This document shows positions 45,633-55,109 of a stretch of 64,000 nucleotides of DNA, in pieces. The position numbers and the translations under genes were made by a program. Below the pieces are notes generated by a model. The model did not search any database. It was not told where the DNA came from and worked only from the letters and a program-made list of their open reading frames with translations. Positions within the stretch are counted from its first letter, which is position 1. Each line of letters starts with the position of its first letter. Source of the DNA: Paraburkholderia sp. BL10I2N1 (GTDB taxonomy: Bacteria > Pseudomonadota > Gammaproteobacteria > Burkholderiales > Burkholderiaceae); contig NZ_SNWA01000002.1 in the NCBI RefSeq assembly GCF_004361815.1, positions 1,798,001 to 1,862,000 on the forward strand. The letters run 5' to 3'.

Positions 45633-46886
45633 TTACGCGAGTGCTTTGGCGGCGTCGGTCAACGTCGCGAGGTCGATCGTGCGTCCCTGGTTCATCCATT
45701 TCCGCGCGAGCTTCAGGTCGCGCGGCGTGTTGATTGCGATTGCCCCGCGCAGGATGCCGTCCCGTACGAAGAACAGCGTTGCGCGTTTTTCCTGGACGCT
45801 GCCGCGTACTGCGAGTTCGGCGTCCACAGGAATGTCGCCGAGAATCTGTAGATTCACGTCGTACTGATCGGACCAGAACCACGGGATGTCCGCGTACGCT
45901 TCCGATACGCCAAGTACCGCTTTCGCTGCAGCGATGGCCTGGTTCTGCGCATTCGCCCACGATTCGAGCCGCACGCGGCGCTTGAGCCATGCATTCGGAT
46001 GATTCGCCACGTCGCCGCACGCGAAGATACGCGGGTCGGCCGTCGCACCGAATTCGTCGACGACGATGCCGTCCGCGACCGGCAGGCCTGCCGCTTCGGC
46101 AATCGCCGTATGCGGGGCGAGGCCAATGCCGGCGACGGCGAAATCGGCGTCGATGGTTGTGCCATCCGCGAGTGTGGCGCGTACGCGGCCCGGATCGTCA
46201 GGGTGATCGTCGAGCGTGACGAGCGCTGCGCTGAGCCGTACATCGACGCCATTCGCGCGATGCAGTTCCAGCAGGAAATCCGACACAGCCGGCGGCAACG
46301 AACGCGCGCACAGACGCGGCGCGCCTTCCACTACCGCTGCTTCGACGCCGAGCTTGCGCGCGGTCGCCGCCACTTCCAGTCCAATCCAGCCGCCGCCGAT
46401 GACGAGCACGCGCTGGCTCTTGCGCAGGCGCTCGCCGAGCACGACCGCTTCATCGAGCGTGCGCAGATAGGTGATGTGCGACGTCTTCACGAGCGCATCG
46501 GGCAAACGGCGCGCCGCGCCGCCCGTCGCGATCACGAGCCGGTCATACGACACTTCCCGGCCCGAGCGCGTATGCACCACGCGCGCTTCGCGGTCGACCG
46601 ACGTCGCGCAATCCGGCTGCCATGCCTCGACGTTCAGCGCGGCGAAGTCGTCCGGCTTCACGATGCGCACGGTTTCGATATCCGCTTCGCCGGCGAGCAC
46701 CGCTTTCGACAGCGGCGGCCGCTCGTACGGCAGATGGATTTCGTCGGCGATCATCACGAGACGGCCGTCGAAGCCTTCCTTGCGCAGCGTCTTCACGATC
46801 CAGCCCGCGGCCTGGCCACCGCCGATCACGACAATCGTCTGTGGTTCGTCGACAGCGCCTTTGCCCTGCGTCGTGTCTTCGCTCAT
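45633..46886 (-). CDS. FAD-dependent ferredoxin reductase of a Rieske oxygenase
   Basis: 417 residues. FAD-binding GGGQAAG at 22-28, the family motif PYERPPLSK at 53-61, NAD-binding GGGWIG at 164-169, and a second FAD motif FACGDVAN near residue 290. This is the BphA4/rhodocoxin reductase type that passes electrons from NADH to a Rieske ferredoxin. With the ferredoxin and oxygenase genes at the other end of the same operon it completes a three-component oxygenase (inference). Its ATG overlaps the stop of the VOC dioxygenase gene (ATGA). Confidence 0.92.
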   Translation of the reverse strand: MSEDTTQGKGAVDEPQTIVVIGGGQAAGWIVKTLRKEGFDGRLVMIADEIHLPYERPPLSKAVLAGEADIETVRIVKPDDFAALNVEAWQPDCATSVDREARVVHTRSGREVSYDRLVIATGGAARRLPDALVKTSHITYLRTLDEAVVLGERLRKSQRVLVIGGGWIGLEVAATARKLGVEAAVVEGAPRLCARSLPPAVSDFLLELHRANGVDVRLSAALVTLDDHPDDPGRVRATLADGTTIDADFAVAGIGLAPHTAIAEAAGLPVADGIVVDEFGATADPRIFACGDVANHPNAWLKRRVRLESWANAQNQAIAAAKAVLGVSEAYADIPWFWSDQYDVNLQILGDIPVDAELAVRGSVQEKRATLFFVRDGILRGAIAINTPRDLKLARKWMNQGRTIDLATLTDAAKALA

Positions 46887-47845
46887 TTTTTCTGCTCCGT
46901 CATGAACTTGCCTGCCGGCGCACTCACGTTCTTCTGACGACGCGTATTACCGTCGATGCCGCCGTCGATCGCCCATTCGGCGAACACGGTCGGGCCCGGT
47001 TCGAAGTCGCGCGGCTGCCATTCGGGCGTGAGCATGTCTTCGTCGGCGTAGTACTCGATCAGGCCGCCGGCCGGATTCTTGAAGTACCAGAAGTACGCCG
47101 ACGAAACCGGATGCCGGCCCGGTCCGAGCTGCGTTTCCCAGCCGCAACGGCTGATATGCATGCCGCCGCCGAACACTTCGTGGATGTCGCGCACGGTGAA
47201 CGCCACGTGATTCAGGCCGCGCTTGCCGTTGGGCAGCGCAAGCAGAAAGATGTCGTGGTGGCCGCCGTGCGGGGCGCAGCGCATGAACGCGCCGCGGCCC
47301 GGGTAACGGTCCGACATCTCGAAGCCGAGCAGTTCCTGATAGAACTTCTCCTGCTCCGCGAGGCAGTTCGTGAAGAACACGACGTGCCCCACTTCGACCG
47401 GTTCCGCGCGCTCGTAAATCGGCGACGGCTGGTCGACGCGCAACGTCTGGCCCCACACGTTAGACGGGGAGCCGTGCACGTCGACCGCCCGCTTGCGCGT
47501 GACTTCAACGCGGATCGCCATGCCGCCCGGGTCGAAACAGCCGACGGCGTCGTCCGTTTCGAAATGGCCCGGCTGACCGGCGAAGCGCCCGCGCAGTGCG
47601 TCGAGATCGGCGCGCGTGGCGACGCCCCAGGTCACTTCGCGCAACGTCGGGCCTTCTTCGAAGGCGGGCGGCAGCGACGGATCGTTCGCGTCGACGACGA
47701 GGATCGTGCAGCCGTTCAGCGTTTCGAAGCGGGCGCGTGTTTCATCGTGCGCGGTCTCTTTCAGGCCCCAATCGGCGAAAAACCGCCGACAGGTAGCGAG
47801 ATCCGTCACGCCATAGGTAATCTGTTCGATGCCGAGAATGCTCAT
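46883..47845 (-). CDS. Extradiol-type VOC dioxygenase
   Basis: 320 residues with two VOC modules (residues 1-140 and 145-300), as in type I extradiol catechol dioxygenases. The metal triad appears intact in the second module: H154 (EVGHVVFF), H213 (LNHVAFTVRD) and E264 (GGLIEYYAD), with an active-site His around 193-197. It should open a catecholic ring next to the hydroxyls using Fe(II) and O2. Overlaps both neighbours by ATGA, so it is tightly coupled to the aldehyde dehydrogenase and reductase genes. Substrate unknown. Confidence 0.88.
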   Translation of the reverse strand: MSILGIEQITYGVTDLATCRRFFADWGLKETAHDETRARFETLNGCTILVVDANDPSLPPAFEEGPTLREVTWGVATRADLDALRGRFAGQPGHFETDDAVGCFDPGGMAIRVEVTRKRAVDVHGSPSNVWGQTLRVDQPSPIYERAEPVEVGHVVFFTNCLAEQEKFYQELLGFEMSDRYPGRGAFMRCAPHGGHHDIFLLALPNGKRGLNHVAFTVRDIHEVFGGGMHISRCGWETQLGPGRHPVSSAYFWYFKNPAGGLIEYYADEDMLTPEWQPRDFEPGPTVFAEWAIDGGIDGNTRRQKNVSAPAGKFMTEQKK

Positions 47846-49371
47846 TGCTTACCTCTTGAGTGCTCTTCAATGCGCCGTTCCTGGTTAGCCCACGGCAGCG
47901 GGGCGTCGTTCAAGCCCCAGTAAAGGCTCTTTTGCTGCATGTATTCGCGGATGCCGAGGCGGCCCTTCTCGCGACCCATGCCGCTTTCCTTCCAGCCGCT
48001 GAACGGCGTCGAAATCGAAAACAGCTTGTAGGTATTGATCCACACGGTGCCCGCTTCCAGCGCACGGGCGACGCGCCATGCGCGCTTGTAGTCGCGCGTC
48101 CAGATGCCGGCGGCGAGACCGAAGACGCTGTCGTTTGCATCCTTGATCAGCGACGCTTCGTCATCGAACGGCATGGCGACCAGCACCGGCCCGAAGATTT
48201 CTTCCTGGCAGATGCGCGCGCTGTTCGGCAGACCTTCGAGGATCGTCGGCTGGTAGAAGAAGCCGTTTTCGCGTCCCTCGCCAGGCGGGCGTTCGCCGCC
48301 GCACAGCAGACGGCCGCCCTCTTCCAGCCCGAGCGCAACGTAACGTTCGACCGACTCGCGATGCTTTGCGGAAATCAGCGGACCCATCTGCGTTTCAGCG
48401 TGCGACGGATCGCCGACGCGCAGCTTGCGTGCGCCTTCGGCGAGCCGCTTCATGAATTCAGCGTAGAGGGGACGCTGCACGAAGAGCCGCGACCCCGCGA
48501 TGCATGCCTCGCCCGAAGAGCTGAAAATACCGTACAGCACGCCGTTGACCGCGTGGTCGAGATCGGCGTCGTCGAATACGATGGTCGGCGATTTGCCGCC
48601 CAGTTCAAGCGACACGGGCATCAGCTTTTCAGCGGCGATACGCGCGATGCCGCGGCCAACGTCGGTGCCGCCGGTAAATGACACTTTCTTCACGAGCGGA
48701 TGGCGCACCAGCGCGTCGCCGATCACCGAGCCCTTGCCGGGCAGCACGCTCAACACGCCTTTCGGCACGCCCGCTTCTTCGCAGATGCGCGCGAGCGCCA
48801 GCGAGACGAGCGGCGTCACTTCCGCCGGCTTCAGCACGACCGCGTCACCTGCTGCGAGCGCCGGCGCCAGCTTCTGCGCGTCGGAAGCGATCGGCGAGTT
48901 CCACGGCGTGATCGCCGCGATGACGCCGATCGGCTCATGCACGCTCATCGTCAGATAGTCGCCGCGCGATGGCGTCAGTTCTTCGTCGAGCGTTTCGAGG
49001 CACGCCGCGAAATAGCGGAACGTGTTCGCGGCACTCGCCACGAGGACACGCGTTTCGGCAATCGGCTTGCCGTTGTCGCGGCGTTGCAGATGCGCAAGCG
49101 CTTCGTGGCGCTGCGTGATCAGATCGGCGATGCGATACAGCACCAGTGCGCGCTGATGTGGCTTCAGTCCCGCCCAGTCCGCCTGGCGCCAGGCGAGATC
49201 GGCGGCTTCGACAGCTTCCTTCGCGTCCTCGGCGCTGGCCGTGGAGATTTCCATGTTCACCGACTGATCCGCCGGGTAAATGCTCGTGTAAGGCGCAGCG
49301 CGGCCGCGCCGCCATTCGCCGCCAATCAGGATGTCGCAGGATGGAACCAGGCTGGTATCGAAAGGAGTCAT
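47842..49371 (-). CDS. NAD(P)-dependent aldehyde dehydrogenase
   Basis: 509 residues. The active-site set is complete: N158 (PWNSP), E256 (LELGGKSP) and nucleophile C290 (SSGEACIAGSR); cofactor loop SFTGGTDVGR at about 232-241. It resembles the 2-hydroxymuconic-semialdehyde/betaine aldehyde dehydrogenase group. It would oxidise an aldehyde made by ring cleavage or by the ThDP-dependent decarboxylase of the operon (inference). It overlaps the VOC dioxygenase start by four bases. Confidence 0.93.
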   Translation of the reverse strand: MTPFDTSLVPSCDILIGGEWRRGRAAPYTSIYPADQSVNMEISTASAEDAKEAVEAADLAWRQADWAGLKPHQRALVLYRIADLITQRHEALAHLQRRDNGKPIAETRVLVASAANTFRYFAACLETLDEELTPSRGDYLTMSVHEPIGVIAAITPWNSPIASDAQKLAPALAAGDAVVLKPAEVTPLVSLALARICEEAGVPKGVLSVLPGKGSVIGDALVRHPLVKKVSFTGGTDVGRGIARIAAEKLMPVSLELGGKSPTIVFDDADLDHAVNGVLYGIFSSSGEACIAGSRLFVQRPLYAEFMKRLAEGARKLRVGDPSHAETQMGPLISAKHRESVERYVALGLEEGGRLLCGGERPPGEGRENGFFYQPTILEGLPNSARICQEEIFGPVLVAMPFDDEASLIKDANDSVFGLAAGIWTRDYKRAWRVARALEAGTVWINTYKLFSISTPFSGWKESGMGREKGRLGIREYMQQKSLYWGLNDAPLPWANQERRIEEHSRGKQ

Positions 49372-49439
49372 GTCTAGGGTCCGTCAGATCAGGTACTTCA
49401 GCTCAATTGCATTCGCTCAGTTGCGTCAGCTCAGTTGCG

Positions 49440-50276
49440 TCAAATGACGCAGTGCGCCGCGCGGTTGCGCAGCGCGCGGATCGCGCTGTACGCGGTCAGT
49501 GCGGACGTCTTGGGGTTGTCAGGCAATGGTTTGCCGCACATTTCCAGCGACATCTCACCGAACGCGCCCCGCGCGACGATGCGGTGCACGTTGCGTGTCA
49601 CCGACGGATCCGCGATCAGGCGCACCAGCGTCTGGTCGAGACCGAGGCCGGCGAGCGCAATGGTCGCCGCGACGTTCGCGTTCTTCGGATAGAGTCGCGC
49701 CGCGTCCCGTGCACTGCCTTCGAAGATCACGCGTTCAGCGGCGAGCGTGTTCAGGTCGCACACTTCTTCGGCCGGCGTGCCGAGCCAGCCGACCGGCGGC
49801 TTGCGGCCCGTGTACACCACTTCGTCGAGACCGCCGAGTTTCGCCGCCGACAGCGCATCGATGCCGCCGATCGCGCCGGACAGCAACGTCAGCGTGGCAT
49901 CGCCCTGGTCCGCCGCGGCGGACAGCAGGTCGAGCAGCGTGACATCGGACAGCGCGCCGATCGACGCGACCGCGCAGTCGGTGCCCGCCTTCAGGAGCGG
50001 CACGACATGGTCGACGAGCGCGCCGTGCCCTGCGCATTCCAGCGCGAACTGCGGGCGGCTCGACAACGCATCGACCGACGACACCACGTCGACCGACGAT
50101 CCCACGACTTCACGCACCGATGCCGTATAGCGCTCCGGCACGATCACATGCGACACACGTACCTGCGGATCGGCCGCAACAGCGCGGTACACCGTCTGTC
50201 CGATCGCGCCGAAGCCGATCATCGCGATGTCGATGGGCGCATGGTTCGCACCACGCGCGTGATGGGCATCACGCAT
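49440..50276 (-). CDS. Aspartate dehydrogenase-like protein (NadX family)
   Basis: 278 residues. The Rossmann motif GFGAIGQ is at 21-27, and the C-terminal DUF108 domain contains [18 protein letters not shown] and [17 protein letters not shown], as in L-aspartate dehydrogenases. Such enzymes interconvert aspartate and oxaloacetate with NAD(P)H and ammonia, and often feed NAD synthesis. Here it sits in a catabolic operon, overlapping the ThDP enzyme gene by eight bases, so it may act on a pathway imine or amine intermediate instead (inference). Confidence 0.85.
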   Translation of the reverse strand: MRDAHHARGANHAPIDIAMIGFGAIGQTVYRAVAADPQVRVSHVIVPERYTASVREVVGSSVDVVSSVDALSSRPQFALECAGHGALVDHVVPLLKAGTDCAVASIGALSDVTLLDLLSAAADQGDATLTLLSGAIGGIDALSAAKLGGLDEVVYTGRKPPVGWLGTPAEEVCDLNTLAAERVIFEGSARDAARLYPKNANVAATIALAGLGLDQTLVRLIADPSVTRNVHRIVARGAFGEMSLEMCGKPLPDNPKTSALTAYSAIRALRNRAAHCVI

Positions 50277-51927
50277 GTTCCGGCTCCTCTTTCTTGACCG
50301 GCGGCCCCGCGAACGCGGTCGTGAAGCTGCCGACCGACTTCATGTCGACTTCGACCAGCACCGGGCCGACCTTGTCGAGACCTTGCCGGATGATGTCGTC
50401 GGCCTGATTGAGCGACGACAGACGGTAATGAGTGAGACCCAGGCTCGCGCAGAACTGCGAGAAGTCCGGTTGGTGCAGATCGACGTAGTAGCGACGGCCG
50501 CCGTACTGCGCGTCCTGAATGTTGCGGATCACGCCGTAGCACTGGTCGTTCATCAGCACGATCATCACGTTGGCGTTTTCCTGCACGGCCGTCGCGAGTT
50601 CGCCGACGTTGACCATCAGGCCGCCGTCGCCAACCAGACAGACGGTCTTCGATGCCGATTCCGCCAGCGCCGCGCCGATCGCCATCTGCATGCCCTGGCC
50701 GATGCCGCCGCCAAGCGCGTGCACGCCCGCACGCGGCGTAAAGATCTTCAGCATGCGGTTGCCCCACGTGCTGTTCGAGATCGTCACGTCGCGGACCCAG
50801 TTGTAGTCGCGGCCCACCAGGCGTTGCAGCGATTCGACCAGCTGGCGATACGGGCCGAGACCCTTCGCGGTTTCCGCAACAGCCGTCTCGCGTGCGGCAG
50901 CGAGGTCGCCGGCGAACGAAGGATCGACCTTCAGCTTGCCTTCGAGACGCGTCGCCAGTGCATCGAGGACCGCCGCGGCGTCGCCGTGCACGAACAGATC
51001 GTTGCGATAGCCGCGGTTGTCGGCGAGCGCGTCGGCGTCGATGCGATAGAGCGGCTGCGGCAGCGCAAGCTTGTACTTCAGCGTTTCGTTGCCACGCAGA
51101 CGCGAACCGACCACCACCAGTGCGTCGCACGTCTTGTAGAAGCTTTCGACGGCCGGATGCACGTTGAACGCGCCGAGCGTCGCCGGATGATCTTCCGGCA
51201 GCACGCCGCGACCCTGCACGCTGGTCACGACGCCAAAGCCGAGCGCCACCAGACGTTCGACCGCGGAACGCGCATGGCGCGTGCCGCCGCCCAGCCACAG
51301 CAGCGGACGCTTCGCATTCGTCAGCGCCTGCGCGAGTTTTTCGACGCGTGCGTCGTCGTGCGTCAGCGTCGTGACGTGCGGCGCCGTCATGTCTTCCGGC
51401 CAGTCGGCGAGAGCCGCCTGGATGTCGATCGGGATTTCCACGCTAACCGGGCCACTCGGTGCCGTATGCGCGACGCGCACGGCTTCGCGGATCGTCGGCA
51501 GGGCGGTTTCCACCGAGCGCACGCGGAACGCGGCCTTCGAGATCGACTGAAGCATCGACAGCTGATCCGGCGCTTCGTGGATGTATGCGAGGTCCTGATC
51601 AAGGTATTCGGTTTCGATCTGGCCGGTGATGTGCAGCATCGCGGTGCCGGCGGTCAGTGCCTCGACCAGCGCGCCTGCCGCGTTGCCTGCGGCCGTGCCG
51701 GTGCTCGTAAACGCCACGCCGAGACTGCCCGACACCCGCGCGAGGCCGTCAGCCATGTTGACCGCGCCGGCTTCGCCGCGCGCGCCGACATAGCGGATGT
51801 TGCCGCGTCGCCCGATCGCGTCGAGGATCGGCATGTTGTGGATCGAGATCACGCCGAACGCCGTACGCACGCCGCATTGTTCGAGAAAGGCGGCAATCAG
51901 CTCGCCGATGGTGGTTTTGTTAGACAT
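50269..51927 (-). CDS. ThDP-dependent enzyme, acetolactate synthase/benzoylformate decarboxylase family
   Basis: 552 residues from the ATG at 51927. The cofactor-activating glutamate is E52 ([14 protein letters not shown]). The central domain follows, then the ThDP/Mg motif [21 protein letters not shown] with [10 protein letters not shown] near 440-480. Family members decarboxylate 2-keto acids or join them. In this operon, next to an aldehyde dehydrogenase gene, a 2-keto-acid decarboxylase role is most likely (inference). It overlaps both the preceding SDR and the following dehydrogenase genes by eight bases. Confidence 0.9.
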   Translation of the reverse strand: MSNKTTIGELIAAFLEQCGVRTAFGVISIHNMPILDAIGRRGNIRYVGARGEAGAVNMADGLARVSGSLGVAFTSTGTAAGNAAGALVEALTAGTAMLHITGQIETEYLDQDLAYIHEAPDQLSMLQSISKAAFRVRSVETALPTIREAVRVAHTAPSGPVSVEIPIDIQAALADWPEDMTAPHVTTLTHDDARVEKLAQALTNAKRPLLWLGGGTRHARSAVERLVALGFGVVTSVQGRGVLPEDHPATLGAFNVHPAVESFYKTCDALVVVGSRLRGNETLKYKLALPQPLYRIDADALADNRGYRNDLFVHGDAAAVLDALATRLEGKLKVDPSFAGDLAAARETAVAETAKGLGPYRQLVESLQRLVGRDYNWVRDVTISNSTWGNRMLKIFTPRAGVHALGGGIGQGMQMAIGAALAESASKTVCLVGDGGLMVNVGELATAVQENANVMIVLMNDQCYGVIRNIQDAQYGGRRYYVDLHQPDFSQFCASLGLTHYRLSSLNQADDIIRQGLDKVGPVLVEVDMKSVGSFTTAFAGPPVKKEEPEHA

Positions 51928-52726
51928 GACGTGCATTGCCTCCAGAAACATCGATGTGACTGCCCGTCGTGTAGGACGACTGAGCGGTGGCCAGATAAAA
52001 GAGTGCCTGCGCCGCTTCTTCGGGACGTCCGAAGCGGCCGAGCGGAATGTTCTTCCTGCGCGCGAGTTCGCCGGTCCAGTCTTCCCAGCTTTGACCCGGC
52101 TGCGCCTGGGTTTCGAAACGGCGGCGCCATTGCCCCGACTCGACGATGCCGATCAAAATCGAATTCACGCGAATCCGCTGCGGCGCGAGTTCACCAGCCA
52201 GCGACTTGATGAGACTCAGCACGCCCGCGCGGGCCGACGAAGTCGCCACCATGTGCGGCTCCGGCTGCAACGCAAGCAGCGAGTTCACGCAGACGATCGA
52301 CGCGTTGCCCGAGCCCGCGGCATCGCGCAGCATCGGCAGGAACGCGCGCGTCGGGCGAATGATGCTGAAGTACTTCAGGTCGAGTTCCTCGCGCCAGGCG
52401 TCGTCCGTGGTGTCGGCGAACGTCGAGACGCGGCCCTGGCCGGCGTTGTTCACCAGCATGTCGATGCGGCCAAAGCGCGTTTGCACCGCCTGCGCGAACG
52501 CGTTGACGTCGTCGCCGTCGAGCACGTCGCAGCGCGCCGCCAGCAGCTGAGCTTGCGGGAAGCGCTCGCGCAGCGCGCTTTCGGCGCACGCGAGACGCCC
52601 GCCGTCGCGGCCGCAGATCGCCACCGATGCGCCAGCCTGCAGAAAGAGTTCGGCCGTCGCGAGCCCGATGCCGGACGACCCGCCCGTCACCACTGCGACC
52701 TGTCCGGTCAAGTCGATTTGAATCAT
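51920..52726 (-). CDS. SDR-family protein with altered catalytic residues
   Basis: 268 residues with normal Rossmann motif TGGSSGIG (14-21) and NNAG (93-96). The active site is unusual: Ser149 is in place (VCVNSLLAL), but the Tyr expected 13 residues later is Thr162 and the following Lys is Arg166 (ATSSARAG). The rest of the helix (SLIKSLAGELAPQRIRVNSI) is standard. It may be catalytically changed or a non-enzymatic subunit. Gene order and overlap with the ThDP gene make it part of the catabolic operon. Confidence 0.88.
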   Translation of the reverse strand: MIQIDLTGQVAVVTGGSSGIGLATAELFLQAGASVAICGRDGGRLACAESALRERFPQAQLLAARCDVLDGDDVNAFAQAVQTRFGRIDMLVNNAGQGRVSTFADTTDDAWREELDLKYFSIIRPTRAFLPMLRDAAGSGNASIVCVNSLLALQPEPHMVATSSARAGVLSLIKSLAGELAPQRIRVNSILIGIVESGQWRRRFETQAQPGQSWEDWTGELARRKNIPLGRFGRPEEAAQALFYLATAQSSYTTGSHIDVSGGNARHV

Positions 52727-53586
52727 CAGATCCCCAATGCCTTCATGTACTGGCTTCTTGCCGGCGGCCGGTAGTTGAGCCGCTTCGAGAGTTCGTCGGC
52801 CGCGCGCCGGACCTTGTCGACGAGGCCGCTGTCGAGCAGCGACGCATCGATCTCAGGCCGCGGAATCGTCGTCGTAATGACCGCGACGATGCGGCCGGTG
52901 TCGTTGCGCACCGGCGCCGACACCACCGAAATACCGCGCTCGAACGACGACTCGCTGATCGCGAAGCCGCGAATTGCATCGTCGCGGATGCGCTCATAAA
53001 GCGCTTCGATCGTTTCCGGCGTGTGCTGCGTATAGCGTTCGAGCTTCGGCTCGGGATACAGCTCGCGCAGATCGTCGAGCGTGAAGTCGCCCATCAGCAC
53101 CTGGCCGTGCGTCGTTGCATGAGCAGGCAGGCGCGTGCCGACGTTCACCTTCACCGAGCTGAAAATCGGCGCATGGCTTTGCGCCTTCGCAACGAAGACG
53201 ACATCGCGTCCATCGCGGATCACGATGTGGCTCGTGAGGCCGGTTTCGTTGCGCAGCCCTTCGATGATCGGCAGACCAAGATCCGTCAATTCCAGCGAGC
53301 TCAGGTATTCAAAACCAAGGCGCAGCACGGCGACGCCCAGGCGATAGTTGCGATCGCGGTCGGCCCGCTCGAGAAAGCCCAGCGATTCGAGCGTCTGCAG
53401 CAGACGGAATACCGTCGTACGGGGAATGCCAAGACGCTTCGACAGTTCGGGCGCGCCGAGCACCGGCTCGCGTGGCGAAAATTCAGTGAGAATCCGCAGA
53501 CCGCGTTCGAGACCCGGCACGCGATAGTTCGTATCGCTGCGGTCTTCGTCTGCTTCGCGGGCTGGATCCGTCATATCAGGGGTCAT
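52726..53586 (-). CDS. IclR-family regulator inside the catabolic operon
   Basis: 286 residues. The N-terminal winged HTH is VPGLERGLRILTEFS through IPRTTVFRLLQTLESLGFLERA, followed by the IclR effector domain (GLTSHIVIRDGRDVVFVAKAQS and ISVVSAPVRNDTGRIVAVITTTIP). It is highly similar to the IclR gene at 59265-60221, with a near-identical recognition helix. Embedded in the operon, it is probably autoregulated and binds the operators upstream of the ferredoxin, porin and chemoreceptor genes (inference). Confidence 0.92.
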   Translation of the reverse strand: MTPDMTDPAREADEDRSDTNYRVPGLERGLRILTEFSPREPVLGAPELSKRLGIPRTTVFRLLQTLESLGFLERADRDRNYRLGVAVLRLGFEYLSSLELTDLGLPIIEGLRNETGLTSHIVIRDGRDVVFVAKAQSHAPIFSSVKVNVGTRLPAHATTHGQVLMGDFTLDDLRELYPEPKLERYTQHTPETIEALYERIRDDAIRGFAISESSFERGISVVSAPVRNDTGRIVAVITTTIPRPEIDASLLDSGLVDKVRRAADELSKRLNYRPPARSQYMKALGI

Positions 53587-54501
53587 TCAGAGACTCCGTT
53601 GTCCAGCGTTTGCGGCGTTGACAACACCTGCTGCACCCGCACGGCAGAAGGTATCGAGGATGGCGTTGTACGCGGAGGGCGCTTCGATGTAGCCCGCGTG
53701 TCCGGCACGCGGCACGATCTGAAACGGCGCGCGTGCAAGCTGGGCGAGACGCTCGCAGGCAGCGGGCGGCGTGATGCTGTCTTCCGCGCCAACTGCCACG
53801 GCTACGCGACCGTCGAATGCGGCCAGATCGGAGGCGAGGTCGGCGTTGGCGAGCAGATGCGTCGCCTGCGCATAACCGTGCGGCACGACGCGCGACATGT
53901 TCCAGCGGACCCAGCTGCGTGCGGTGTCGTCGGCATACGCCGACAGCATGTTCGCGCTGCGCTTTTCAGCGAGGCCTGCGGGGCCGAGTTCGGCGAGCAT
54001 CGCAAGACGCGCGTCACGCTTGGACGCACGCACCTCGGGCGACGCGGCACCATACCCGCCAGCGGGCGAAACCAGCAGCAGACCGGCAACCCGATGCGCG
54101 TTCGCCGCGGCGAATGCGCCCGCGACGATCGCGCCCAGCGAATGTCCGACCAGCATGCAACGCCCGATACCGAGCGCGTCGAGCCACGCCTTCAGCACGT
54201 TCGCGTAGTCTGAAGCGACCGGCGACGATGCGTCGACCGGCGTCGAAGCGCCATAACCGGGCGCATCCCACGCAAGGACGCGCCGGGTCGAACCGAGCCC
54301 TTCGAACTGCTGAACCCATGACGCCGCGCCCGAACCGATGCCATGCAGCAGCACGAGCGGCAACGCTTCAGTATTCGCAGCGCCCGCTTCGCGATAGCTC
54401 ACGATGCGCTGTGCGGTGACGACCTGCTGCGCGGGAAACTGCGCGAGGCGCGTTTCGAGCGAAGCAGCAGATTGAGCGGTGACGGTGATGGCTTCTGACA
54501 T
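53587..54501 (-). CDS. Alpha/beta hydrolase (C-C bond or ester hydrolase type)
   Basis: 304 residues. Oxyanion region LLHGIGSGAASW near residue 52, nucleophile elbow GHSLG with S121, acid Asp in VGAEDSITPP, and His in GHAGYIEAP. This resembles meta-cleavage product hydrolases of aromatic pathways (BphD/MhpC class), which split the ring-opened product after extradiol cleavage; 3-oxoadipate enol-lactonase-like activity is an alternative. It immediately precedes the IclR gene with no gap, 42 bases after the cupin gene. Confidence 0.88.
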   Translation of the reverse strand: MSEAITVTAQSAASLETRLAQFPAQQVVTAQRIVSYREAGAANTEALPLVLLHGIGSGAASWVQQFEGLGSTRRVLAWDAPGYGASTPVDASSPVASDYANVLKAWLDALGIGRCMLVGHSLGAIVAGAFAAANAHRVAGLLLVSPAGGYGAASPEVRASKRDARLAMLAELGPAGLAEKRSANMLSAYADDTARSWVRWNMSRVVPHGYAQATHLLANADLASDLAAFDGRVAVAVGAEDSITPPAACERLAQLARAPFQIVPRAGHAGYIEAPSAYNAILDTFCRAGAAGVVNAANAGQRSL

Positions 54502-54543
54502 GACTTCGATTGAAGGGTGCGGGTGACCTGGCGGGCGCGTGAC

Positions 54544-55083
54544 TTAGCGCGTGACTGAGCTCTTGAGCTTCGCGAGCGGCGAATCCGGCGGATAGGTCGG
54601 CGTGATGGGCTTCGGCGAACCGAGCATCACGCACATCAGCGCGTCTTCCTCACCGATGTTCACTTCCGTGCGGTACACGCCGGGCGGCACCGAGATCAGA
54701 TCGCGTTCACCGATCACGGATTCCCACGTTTCGCCGTCCTTCTCGCAGATCACCTTCATCTTTCCGCGCAGCACGAAGAAGATTTCCTCGACATCCATAT
54801 GGATGTGGCTCGGGCCGATGTTGCCGGCCGGAATCACCATCGTCGAGAACGTGAAGCCGCCGGCCGGGACCGTGTTCACATCCTTCGCGACGCCCGTGCC
54901 GCCCGTGCCGACGTAGCGCATCTGCGCACGGCGGTACTTCGGGTCGTAGTCGGCCTGGAACCTCAGGGCGTCCCAGTCATAACGGCGGGTTTCAAGGCGC
55001 GCGACGCGGCTTTCCATCCACTGCGCAAAGCTCGCATCCGTAGGTTGGTCCCACGATTTGCGTTCGATATCTGCATCGGCCAT
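54544..55083 (-). CDS. Cupin-domain protein
   Basis: 179 residues from the ATG at 55083 with AAGGAG upstream. A single cupin barrel: GPSHIHMDVEEIFFVLRGKMKV (His, His, Glu) and ERDLISVPPGVYRTEVNIGEEDA (the family's last His is replaced by Tyr or Glu here). An N-terminal extension of about 75 residues precedes it. Could be a ring-cleaving or isomerising enzyme, or a non-enzymatic metal-binding partner. Part of the catabolic operon, 26 bases after an SDR gene. Confidence 0.85.
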   Translation of the reverse strand: MADADIERKSWDQPTDASFAQWMESRVARLETRRYDWDALRFQADYDPKYRRAQMRYVGTGGTGVAKDVNTVPAGGFTFSTMVIPAGNIGPSHIHMDVEEIFFVLRGKMKVICEKDGETWESVIGERDLISVPPGVYRTEVNIGEEDALMCVMLGSPKPITPTYPPDSPLAKLKSSVTR

Positions 55084-55109
55084 CGATTTCTCCTTTCGAT
55101 TCGACTGGG

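Noticed and set aside
50275..52209. 644-residue open frame on the plus strand
   Set aside because: It lies fully antisense to the ThDP enzyme gene and the SDR gene, is rich in Arg/His/Asp repeats typical of antisense high-GC frames, and has no domain.
52627..54213. 528-residue open frame on the plus strand
   Set aside because: It is antisense to the IclR and hydrolase genes; composition is that of a shadow frame.
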